NCBI GenBank assembly: GCA_015491615.1 | Contig: WFVN01000227.1 | Coordinates: forward strand, 1 to 5,459 | Length of the DNA stretch: 5,459 bases | Direction: 5' to 3' | DNA from: Gammaproteobacteria bacterium | Lineage (GTDB): Bacteria; Pseudomonadota; Gammaproteobacteria; S012-40 | Shown here: one piece after another, positions 1 to 5,459 of the stretch | Layout: every line of letters starts with the position of its first letter | Position numbering within the stretch: position 1 is the stretch's first letter | The notes under the pieces: model-generated | What the model was told of the DNA's origin: nothing | The model's database searches: none | Seen by the model: only the letters and a program-made list of their open reading frames with translations | Position numbers and translations under genes: made by a program

Positions 1-1532
1 TCGCTGCGTTGCGCGGGCGTGGCCACCCATGGCCCGTCGGGGCCTTCCACCACCACGCGCGCCTCGCCGTCCACCGGCAGGCGGGCGCCGCGCAGGTACA
101 GGGCGCGTCCCGGGCGGCAGGCGCCGTCGGGGCCGCCCTCCTCGCCAAGGCCGTCCACGCGCGGCTGGCCAAGCAGGCCGGGCTCGGGGTCCCAGGGGGG
201 GGCCGGGCGCAGGCGGCCGCCAGCGGGTTCGTCCGGGTCGGGGAGGCCGTCGCCGTCGTCGTCCCGATCACGGAAGTCGGGCGTGCCGTCGCCGTCGCTG
301 TCACGCGGGCCCTGGACCCAGGCCAGGGGGCCGGCCTCCTCGCCGTCGGGAAGGCCGTTGCCGTCGGCATCGGTGTCCTGGGCGTCGGGGAGGCCGTCGC
401 CGTCCGTGTCGGCGGCCCCTTCCCAGCGGTCGGGGAGGCCGTCGCCGTCGCTGTCCCGGTCCAGCCAGGGGGGACGACCGTCGCCATCGGCGTCCACGTC
501 CGCCTCGCCGGCCAGCACCGGGCGCGCCTCCCAGCCGTCGGGGAGGCCGTCGCCGTCGCTGTCGGGGCGGGCGGGATCGGCGCCCAGGGCCGCTTCCAGG
601 GCGTCGCCCAGGCCGTCCTGGTCGTCGTCGGCGTAGAGGACCAGGGTGTAGCCGGCGGGGGCTTCTCCACTCACCGCCAGCAGGCGCGGCCCGGCGGCGG
701 CGATGGCGAAAGTGAGGAGGCGCCCCTCGGGCACCGGCAGGTCGCGGTAGGGTTGGGGGCGCTCGTCCAAGGTGAGGAGGTTGAGGGCGGGTAGCGGGCC
801 CTCGGCCAACAGGCCCAGGGCGTAGCGACCGGCGGGCAGGTCGATGCGATAGAGATCCAGGTCGCCGGCGGCAGCCACGGCGCCGAGGATCTGCACCCCC
901 GGTGCGCTCCAGGCGCCCACCGCCTCGGCGGCGTCCGCGCGGTCGTTGGCGGCCCCGCCGAGCGGACTCTCCTGCTCGATCCATTGCCGCCAGGCCGAGA
1001 CGTCGCCATCGCGGGGCGCGGCATCGAGGGCGTCCGCGACGCCGTCGCCATCGCTGTCCAGGTCCAGGGGGTCGGGGGCGCCGTCGCCGTCGGTGTCGGC
1101 AGCGGGCACCGGCGGCGGGGCGCCGGGCGGGGCCCCTTCGCGCAGCTCCACCCGCACGCTGCGGCTCACCCGCCGGCCGCTGCGGTTCTCCACCGTCAGG
1201 CGCAGGCGGTAGGTGCCGGGGCGGTTGGCGGTGAAGCGGGCCACCGGGCCATCCGACGGGTCGATGCGCCAGGCCAGGGGCGCCGCCCCCGCGGGCGCGG
1301 CCTCCAGGGCCCAGGCATGGCGCACGCCGACGCTGGGGCGGGCGTCCAGGGTCGCCCAGGCGCCGTCCTCGGGGCGGTCCACGTCTTCGCTCACCCAGCC
1401 GACGACGGGATCGGCCACCAACACCGCCTGGGGCAGCACGTCCGGCACCCCCACGCGCGCACCGTCGATCCCTCCGCCGCCGCAAGCGGAGAGCCACAGG
1501 GGGACGAGCGCCCAAAAAAGTCGCGTGTTCAT
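1..1532 (-). CDS. Thrombospondin type 3 repeat lipoprotein, 3' end off the window
   Basis: The frame is open from ATG at 1532 to the left edge: 510 codons, no stop. Residues 1-17 (MNTRLFWALVPLWLSAC) form a lipoprotein signal peptide with lipobox LSAC, Cys17; Gly at +2 fits outer membrane sorting. Residues ~60-130 resemble a PKD/Ig-like beta domain (GPVARFTANRPGTYRLRLTV). A Pro/Ala linker leads to two TSP3 repeats (DTDGDGAPD at 146, DSDGDGVAD at 159). Residues ~196-300 look like a bacterial pre-peptidase C-terminal (PPC) domain (GDLDLYRIDLPAGRY, ending GYTLVLYA). A second TSP3 cluster spans ~302-435, with Asp-rich motifs expected to bind calcium. Residues ~476-510 (LYLRGARLPVDGEARVVVEG) may open an IPT/TIG-like domain. 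The GTG at 1565 is in frame, but the ATG gives a normal short signal peptide; neither has an obvious Shine-Dalgarno. A terminator separates it from the upstream lipoprotein, so it probably has its own promoter. Likely a calcium-binding envelope or adhesion protein; the ligand is unknown. Confidence 0.85.
   Translation of the reverse strand, partial: MNTRLFWALVPLWLSACGGGGIDGARVGVPDVLPQAVLVADPVVGWVSEDVDRPEDGAWATLDARPSVGVRHAWALEAAPAGAAPLAWRIDPSDGPVARFTANRPGTYRLRLTVENRSGRRVSRSVRVELREGAPPGAPPPVPAADTDGDGAPDPLDLDSDGDGVADALDAAPRDGDVSAWRQWIEQESPLGGAANDRADAAEAVGAWSAPGVQILGAVAAAGDLDLYRIDLPAGRYALGLLAEGPLPALNLLTLDERPQPYRDLPVPEGRLLTFAIAAAGPRLLAVSGEAPAGYTLVLYADDDQDGLGDALEAALGADPARPDSDGDGLPDGWEARPVLAGEADVDADGDGRPPWLDRDSDGDGLPDRWEGAADTDGDGLPDAQDTDADGNGLPDGEEAGPLAWVQGPRDSDGDGTPDFRDRDDDGDGLPDPDEPAGGRLRPAPPWDPEPGLLGQPRVDGLGEEGGPDGACRPGRALYLRGARLPVDGEARVVVEGPDGPWVATPAQRS
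237..563 (-). repeat. 27-base repeats encoding DSDGDGLPD units
   Basis: A 27-base unit occurs identically at 429-455 and 537-563, 108 bases apart, and with two mismatches each at 237-263 and 384-410. More diverged copies lie between them, for example around 285-298 and 347-374. On the minus strand each copy is read as a TSP3 calcium-binding unit (D-x-D-G-D-G-L-P-D). All copies are in one frame, so slippage or recombination between them would add or remove whole repeats without breaking the gene. Confidence 0.85.
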
Positions 1533-1678
1533 CGAAGGCTGGGGGAGTGCGTTTTGGGTCTCCACTTTAGCATGGGGTGGGTAACACCGGCAGCCTGTGG
1601 GGATATGACAACGAAAAAGAAAGGGCGCGACGTCGCCGCCGCGCCCTGCCCCGTCCCTGGGGTCGTGCGGGTGTTTCC
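1533..1678. other. Intergenic region between the two lipoprotein genes
   Basis: These 146 bases hold the intrinsic terminator (1614-1647) and then about 80 bases leading to the TSP3 lipoprotein start. The promoter of that gene should lie here if it is transcribed separately. TTGTCA on the minus strand (1612-1607) resembles a -35 box, but no convincing -10 box follows at proper spacing. I see no tRNA, small ORF with a ribosome binding site, or mobile-element end. Confidence 0.6.
1614..1647 (-). terminator. Intrinsic terminator after the beta-helix lipoprotein gene
   Basis: Read on the minus strand, AGGGCGCG (1647-1640) and CGCGCCCT (1629-1622) pair perfectly over 8 bp around a 10-base loop. 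TTTCTTTTT (1622-1614) follows directly, the first T being shared with the stem end. It starts 31 bases after the TGA at 1679-1681. A GC-rich stem followed by a T-run is the standard rho-independent form. It should end the receptor/lipoprotein transcript before the TSP3 gene. Confidence 0.88.
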
Positions 1679-3199
1679 TCACCGATCCAGGCTGTTGGTG
1701 CGGGCGTAGCCGTCGATGACCAGGCCGCCCCACTCCCCGCGACCGGCGAAGTCGGTGGGGTCGCCGATGATGGTGCCGGAGGAAAGATCGAAGTCCACCG
1801 CCGACATGATCACCGGCATTTCGGCCGTCCCCTGGACGTCGATCTGGGCGCCGCGGGTGATGCGGATGCCCGCCTTCTCGCCGGCGTCGGCGAAGATCAT
1901 GGTGCCCGCTTCGATGACCAGCTTGGTCTGGTCGGCGTCGGCCTTGGCGCGGTCCTGCACGCCGCCGTTGCCCACCTTGATGTAGTCGGTGAGGACGTAC
2001 ACGTGCCGGTTGTCCAGGGTGTAGGTGACGTCGCCGGTGAGGTGCTGGTTGAGCAGACACACCGGGAAGGTCTTGCCGAAAAGGGTCACCGTGGTCTTCT
2101 CGCCCTCGGAGGTGCCGGCCGGGCAGGAGCGGGTGTCGGCCGCCGGGGTGATGGTGCCGTTCTCGATCTCCGCCTGCAGGGGGTGGAAGTCCACGCGCTT
2201 GAGGCTGCCGGTGTCGTTGGCCAGGTGCACGGTCCAGCCGTCCCACCAGGGGGTGGTGGCGTTCGGGTCCACGGCGCCCACGTAGGGGTTGTCGTCCACG
2301 CCAGCGGGCAGGGAGCCGCTGGGGGTGTAGCCGCTCACCGCGAGGGTATTGGCATCGACGCTGACGGAAGCAGTAGAGACGTCGTAGTTGGCGCTCGCCT
2401 GGAAGTCGGTCTGGTAGCTGTCGCTGTCGGCCACCAACTCGTTGGTGCTGTTGCACACCACGTCGGTGAGGGAGAGGCCGGCGGGGAGCATGTCGTCCAC
2501 GTCGAAGCAGCCCCCTTCGAAGCCGGCTCCGGCATTGAGGGCGTCGGGGTCGTCGACGAAGGCGGCACGGTAGATGTGGCCGGCGAAGCCGCGGCGGAAC
2601 AAGGCGCCCATGGTGGTCTTGGAGGACTTGCCCTGGTTACCGAGGATGGTCAGATAGGCGACGTTGGGGGCGGTGATGGGCTCGGCGGTGTCGGAGGGGC
2701 CGGCGTTGTCCGCCTCGATGCCACGGTCGCCGTCGTTGTTGCCCATGCGCACGATGGCGTACTGGATGGTGCCCCGGTAGCCGTCGTCGAAGTCCAGGCC
2801 GTCGTCGTCCTGGCTGTTGATGACGACATGGTCCACGTTCACCGTGCCGCCGAAGAATTCGATGCCGTCGTCCTCGGAACCGAGCACCTGCACGTGGCTG
2901 ATGGTGGTGCCGGAGCCCACCGCTTCCAGGGTCAGGCCCTGCAGTTCGGCGTCGGGCTGGAAGGCGACGCCGGATTCGGCGATGACCAGGTATTTCACCG
3001 AGCCGCTGTTGTCGGCGTCGTCGTTGCCGCCGAAATAGACGTCGGTGGCGGTGGCGGGGGCCGCTTCGGAAGCGATCTCGTGGGGCACGGTGGTGCCGGC
3101 GGCGATAGTGTCGGCGCTGGAGTCGCCGTCGTTGCAACCGGCCAGGGCAGCGAGGGTGCCGGAGACGGCGAGGGCCAGGATGGATCGCTGGAAGGTCAT
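1679..3199 (-). CDS. Beta-helix-like outer membrane lipoprotein, apparently circularly permuted
   Basis: 506 residues with ATG at 3199, preceded by AGGAG. An in-frame GTG at 3256 would add 19 residues before the signal peptide and is rejected. MTFQRSILALAVSGTLAALAGC is a lipoprotein signal with lipobox LAGC, Cys22; Asn at +2 fits outer membrane delivery. Residues 55-170 carry family motifs: YFGGNDDADNSG (55-66), GLTLEAVGSGTTI (88-100), DDGIEFFGGTVN (110-121), DDDGLDFDDGYRG (131-143), RGIEADN (159-165). Residues 306-323 (YVGAVD ... WWDGWT) match the usual end of the family. After a linker comes a segment resembling the usual family start: CPAGT (359-363), EAGT (430-433), RGA (449-451), GEWGGLVIDGYARTN (488-502), then stop. 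Such proteins often accompany TonB-dependent receptors, as here, but their molecular role is unsettled. Repeated short beta-strand motifs and acidic loops suggest a right-handed beta-helix. Cys359 and Cys381 could form a disulfide. It may act as substrate-capturing partner of the receptor; that is inference. Confidence 0.88.
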   Translation of the reverse strand: MTFQRSILALAVSGTLAALAGCNDGDSSADTIAAGTTVPHEIASEAAPATATDVYFGGNDDADNSGSVKYLVIAESGVAFQPDAELQGLTLEAVGSGTTISHVQVLGSEDDGIEFFGGTVNVDHVVINSQDDDGLDFDDGYRGTIQYAIVRMGNNDGDRGIEADNAGPSDTAEPITAPNVAYLTILGNQGKSSKTTMGALFRRGFAGHIYRAAFVDDPDALNAGAGFEGGCFDVDDMLPAGLSLTDVVCNSTNELVADSDSYQTDFQASANYDVSTASVSVDANTLAVSGYTPSGSLPAGVDDNPYVGAVDPNATTPWWDGWTVHLANDTGSLKRVDFHPLQAEIENGTITPAADTRSCPAGTSEGEKTTVTLFGKTFPVCLLNQHLTGDVTYTLDNRHVYVLTDYIKVGNGGVQDRAKADADQTKLVIEAGTMIFADAGEKAGIRITRGAQIDVQGTAEMPVIMSAVDFDLSSGTIIGDPTDFAGRGEWGGLVIDGYARTNSLDR

Positions 3200-3206
3200 G
3201 GTCTCA

Positions 3207-3211
3207 CTCCT
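3207..3211 (-). promoter_or_regulatory. Shine-Dalgarno site AGGAG of the beta-helix lipoprotein gene
   Basis: Minus-strand AGGAG lies 7 bases before ATG at 3199-3197. This fixes the start in favour of the upstream in-frame GTG at 3256 and places the lipoprotein signal peptide at the true N-terminus. Confidence 0.85.
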
Positions 3212-3222
3212 GAAAAGTTGTC

Positions 3223-3348
3223 GTTTCGTTGCATATCGACGGGGTTCGACTTTCACGGCGAAAATTAACGACTCTCCCCGTCATCGCGAGGCCATCCTAG
3301 CGCCGAAAAACTACGTTTTTTTGTCGACCCTGTGACGGTTTCGTTGCA
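3223..3348 (-). repeat. 11-base direct repeat TGCAACGAAAC near both ends of the intergenic spacer
   Basis: Minus-strand TGCAACGAAAC occurs exactly at 3348-3338, just after the receptor stop codon, and again at 3233-3223, just upstream of the ribosome binding site of the lipoprotein gene. The copies are 115 bases apart in the same orientation. A perfect 11-base match within a 151-base spacer is unlikely by chance and suggests a paired binding site or operator. Confidence 0.55.
3306..3320. other. Short AT-rich inverted repeat in the receptor-lipoprotein spacer
   Basis: AAAAAC (3306-3311) and GTTTTT (3315-3320) are exact complements around a 3-base loop, in an otherwise GC-rich region. On the minus strand it lies about 30 bases after the receptor stop. 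The stem is A/T-rich and lacks a GC core, so it is a poor intrinsic terminator. It might attenuate, protect an mRNA end or be an AT-rich upstream promoter element. Confidence 0.35.
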
Positions 3349-3349
3349 G
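3332..3349 (-). promoter_or_regulatory. Possible PhoB (Pho box) site
   Basis: Minus-strand CTGCAACGAAACCGTCAC can be read as two 7-base half sites around a 4-base A-rich spacer (GAAA). The second half, CCGTCAC, matches the Pho-box half CTGTCAC at 6 of 7; the first, CTGCAAC, matches CTGTCAT at only 4 of 7. It overlaps the upstream copy of the 11-base direct repeat. No convincing -10 box follows at the distance expected for a PhoB-activated promoter, so this is a weak candidate. Confidence 0.28.
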
Positions 3350-3350
3350 T

Positions 3351-5459
3351 TCAGGGCAGTTTCCAGGCGAGGGAGAGGGCGAGGCTGCGGCCGGTGCGCC
3401 AGGCGCGCTCGGTGATGCCGGCGCCCACGTAACGGTGGGGGCTGTCCAGGAGGTTGGCGGCCTTGAGGCCGACCTTGAGGCGCGGCCGGGGGCGCCAGCT
3501 CATGGTGGCCGAAAGGTCGGTGACCGGCTGGCGGTAGATGTCCGGCAGGCCCTGGACGCCGGCCTTGTCCAGGCGCCGGCCCACGCGGTTGAGGTTGAGG
3601 GCGCCGTCGATGCGCTCGCCGTCGTAGAGGAGCTGGAGGTTGAGGAGGTGGTCGGCCTGCCCTTGCAGGGGGCGGTCGGTGGAGGTGGCCAGGCTGGCGG
3701 GGGCGAGGCGCACGCGCGAGTCCATGAGGGTGAGGTTGGCCTGCAACGCCCAGCCCTCGCGCCCCCAACGGGCGAGGTCCAGGCGCGTGCCCGCCTCGAG
3801 GCCGTACACCACGGCGCCGTCCGCGTTCTGGAAGGTGATGCGTTGGCCGCCGCCGGCGACGGGGACGAAGGCCCGTTCGATGGGGTCGGTGTAGTCGCGC
3901 AGGAAGACGCCGACGTTGAGGCTCTCCTGGGTGCTGGGGTACCACTCCCAGCGCAGGTCGTAGTTGCCGATGGCGGCGGGCTTGAGGTCCGGGTTGCCCA
4001 CGTAGGCCTCGCCGGTGTCCGGGTCGAAGAATAGGGTGGCGGAGAGTTCCACCAGTTCCGGACGGGCGAGGGTGGTGCTGTAGGCGGCGCGCAGTTGTTG
4101 TGTCTCCCCCAGGTGGATGGTGGCGGCGAGGGCGGGCAGGAGGTCGTCGCTCTGGAAGCCGCCGGCGATGACGCTGCGCCCCTGGGAGCTGCGGGCGAAG
4201 GTCTCCACCCGGTAGTCGGCCTGTTCCAGGCGCGCCCCGCCCACCAGGCGCAGGCGTTCCTTCAGGTTCACCTCGCCCATGAGGTATTGGCCGGCCACCC
4301 GGGCACGGGCGCGGTAGTCGTCGTTGGACTGGGTGTCGTCGATGAAGTCGATGCCCTGGCCGATGTGCTCGGGGGCGAGGATGTCCTCCACCGGGGCGGC
4401 CAGGTCGAGGCCGGCGCCGCTGGGCTCGAAACGGAAGCGGGCGGTGTCGGAGAGGCGGTCCTGGCGGGCATGGGCGAGGCCGGTGCGCAGGAACGCGGTG
4501 AGGCGGTCGTCGTCGCGCAGGGTCCAGGTGAGGTCGAGCCCTTGGTTGCCCACCCGGTCGTCCACTTGGTTGTAGAGGCGCTGCACCCCGCTTTCTTCGT
4601 AGAGGACGAAGGTGCCGTCGGGCTGGCGCTGGTAGGTGTAGGTGCGCCGGTCGGGGGCGTCGCGGCGGCCGCGGGCGGTGAGCCAGCGCCAGCGGGCCTG
4701 GAGGCGGGACCAGCGGTGTTCGCCGCGCAATTGGTGGACGCGCAGCTGGCGCTGGTTCCAGTCGAGGAGGTAGTTGCGTTCGTAGCGGTCGTCGCTGGTG
4801 CGGTCCAGGCCCTCGCTGATCTGGGCGCGTTTGTCGGTGTCGCGGATGAACAGGTTGTCCAGGGTGAGGCGGTGATCGGTCCACTCGCCGCCGAGGACGA
4901 GGATGCCGCCCAGGTTGACGCGCGTGTCGCTGCGCCGCTTGGTGAAGTCGTTGAGGATGGCCACGTCGGTGGGGCCGGTGAGGTAGAGGTCGCGGTCGGT
5001 CTCCTCCCGGTAGCGGTATTTGCGCTTCCAGGAGACCCCGACGAGGGCCCCGAAGCGCCCCCAGCGGCTCTCCAGGCGCCCGCCGCCGCTGGCGGAGAGG
5101 CCCTGGTCGAAGGGGTGGCGGGCGGCCGTCACGGCGTAGCGATCGGGGAAGCTGCGCCCCAGTTCGGCGCGCTGGTCGGCGGGCAGGCCGTTGAGGTTGA
5201 CGGTGCCGCCGTCGCTGGCCTGCGCCACCGGTCGGGGGACGGCGCGCGTGCCGTCGTCCCCCCCCAGCCAATCGCGGTCGCCGCCGGCGTAGTCCAGCCC
5301 GTCCTTGCCGGTGCTCTGACCGTTGTAGCCGCCGCTCACCTTGACGCGGGCGAAGGGCGCCTCGGGCACGCCGCGCAGGGAGAGGTCCACCAGGCCGCCG
5401 GCGAAATCCCCCGGACGGTCGGGGGAATAGGTCTTCTGCACGCTCACGCCGGCGAGGAC
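3351..5459 (-). CDS. TonB-dependent outer membrane receptor, 5' end off the window
   Basis: The frame is open from the right edge to TGA at 3353-3351, giving 702 residues. A GTG at 5447 is only an internal Val codon (VLAGVSVQKTYSPD), so the start lies outside. The fragment begins at the end of the plug domain, whose hallmark is KTYSPDRPGDFAGGLVDL (fragment residues 9-26). The rest is a 22-strand-type beta-barrel: alternating hydrophobic/polar strands, an acidic loop with DWLGGDDGTR near residue 43, and the barrel signature GNPDLKP near 488 followed by NYDLRWEWYP and a DYTDPIE loop. The family imports large or scarce nutrients across the outer membrane using TonB-ExbBD energy; the ligand cannot be told from this part. 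The missing N-terminus should hold the signal peptide, TonB box and most of the plug. The C-terminus ends LAWKLP, without the final Phe/Trp usual for BAM substrates; Trp is fourth from the end. The lipoprotein gene follows after 151 bases, so the two may be cotranscribed. Confidence 0.93.
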   Translation of the reverse strand, partial: VLAGVSVQKTYSPDRPGDFAGGLVDLSLRGVPEAPFARVKVSGGYNGQSTGKDGLDYAGGDRDWLGGDDGTRAVPRPVAQASDGGTVNLNGLPADQRAELGRSFPDRYAVTAARHPFDQGLSASGGGRLESRWGRFGALVGVSWKRKYRYREETDRDLYLTGPTDVAILNDFTKRRSDTRVNLGGILVLGGEWTDHRLTLDNLFIRDTDKRAQISEGLDRTSDDRYERNYLLDWNQRQLRVHQLRGEHRWSRLQARWRWLTARGRRDAPDRRTYTYQRQPDGTFVLYEESGVQRLYNQVDDRVGNQGLDLTWTLRDDDRLTAFLRTGLAHARQDRLSDTARFRFEPSGAGLDLAAPVEDILAPEHIGQGIDFIDDTQSNDDYRARARVAGQYLMGEVNLKERLRLVGGARLEQADYRVETFARSSQGRSVIAGGFQSDDLLPALAATIHLGETQQLRAAYSTTLARPELVELSATLFFDPDTGEAYVGNPDLKPAAIGNYDLRWEWYPSTQESLNVGVFLRDYTDPIERAFVPVAGGGQRITFQNADGAVVYGLEAGTRLDLARWGREGWALQANLTLMDSRVRLAPASLATSTDRPLQGQADHLLNLQLLYDGERIDGALNLNRVGRRLDKAGVQGLPDIYRQPVTDLSATMSWRPRPRLKVGLKAANLLDSPHRYVGAGITERAWRTGRSLALSLAWKLP

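Noticed and set aside
237..563. CRISPR-like regular repeats
   Set aside because: The repeats are in-frame protein-coding units with related, not unique, sequence between them, and spacing varies (45, 108, 147 bases). They are TSP3 repeats.
9..794. Plus-strand open frame with repeated AVGEAVAVAV units
   Set aside because: The repeats are the antisense reading of the DSDGDGLPD calcium repeats encoded on the minus strand.
301..1515. 404-codon Arg/Pro/Gly-rich minus-strand frame
   Set aside because: It overlaps the TSP3 lipoprotein in another frame and has the Arg-rich composition typical of a shifted reading of GC-rich coding sequence.
1563..1612. Possible sigma-70 promoter for the TSP3 lipoprotein gene (TTGTCA, and TAAAGT further on)
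   Set aside because: TTGTCA has no good -10 box at 16-18 bases, and TAAAGT has no -35 box at proper spacing. The pieces do not make one promoter.
3200..3256. Upstream GTG start adding 19 residues to the beta-helix lipoprotein
   Set aside because: It would place a charged stretch before the signal peptide, and the AGGAG site is positioned for the ATG at 3199.
1577..3268. 563-codon open frame on the plus strand opposite the beta-helix lipoprotein
   Set aside because: Its protein is a Gly/Val/Ala-rich string with no domain or signal. It mirrors a clearly real gene on the other strand that has a ribosome binding site, lipobox and terminator. Long antisense frames are common in GC-rich DNA.
3265..5271. 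668-codon Arg/Pro-rich minus-strand frame across the receptor
   Set aside because: It is an out-of-frame shadow of the TonB-dependent receptor, whose own frame shows clear family motifs throughout.

Overview
The window is GC-rich and coding density is high. All three genes lie on the minus strand, so transcription runs from high to low coordinates. The classic Sec/lipobox lipoprotein signals, a TonB-dependent outer membrane receptor, a clear Shine-Dalgarno site and a GC-rich intrinsic terminator point to a Gram-negative bacterium. A high-GC member of the Pseudomonadota, probably a gammaproteobacterium, fits best. The lineage is inferred from protein style, not from a marker gene.

Layout in transcription order. 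(1) 5459-3351: the C-terminal ~702 residues of a TonB-dependent receptor; its signal peptide and most of its plug lie beyond the right edge. (2) 3350-3200: a 151-base spacer that is richer in A+T than the genes. It holds an 11-base direct repeat near its two ends, a PhoB-box-like sequence right after the receptor stop, an AT-rich hairpin and a strong ribosome binding site. (3) 3199-1679: a 506-residue outer membrane lipoprotein of the beta-helix-like family that commonly accompanies such receptors. (4) 1678-1533: an intergenic stretch with a good intrinsic terminator. (5) 1532-1: the N-terminal 510 residues of a second lipoprotein, with a PKD/Ig-like region, a PPC-like beta domain and two clusters of calcium-binding thrombospondin type 3 repeats. 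It runs off the left edge.

The three products together look like a cell-envelope module: a TonB-driven importer plus two lipid-anchored, acidic, probably surface-facing or secreted proteins that could capture a substrate or hold calcium. The substrate cannot be read from the sequence. The weak Pho-box-like site suggests phosphate limitation as one testable cue.

The most unusual observation is the module order of the middle lipoprotein. The half that in relatives I know comes second (FGG.DDADNSG ... DDGIEFFGG ... GAVD..WWDGWT) is here first. The half that normally comes first (CPAGT ... EAGT ... RGA ... GEWGGLVIDGYA) is here last, ending just before the stop. This looks like a circular permutation of the fold within one intact, properly signalled and terminated gene. 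The long open frames opposite or offset to these genes are GC-driven shadows and are not annotated.
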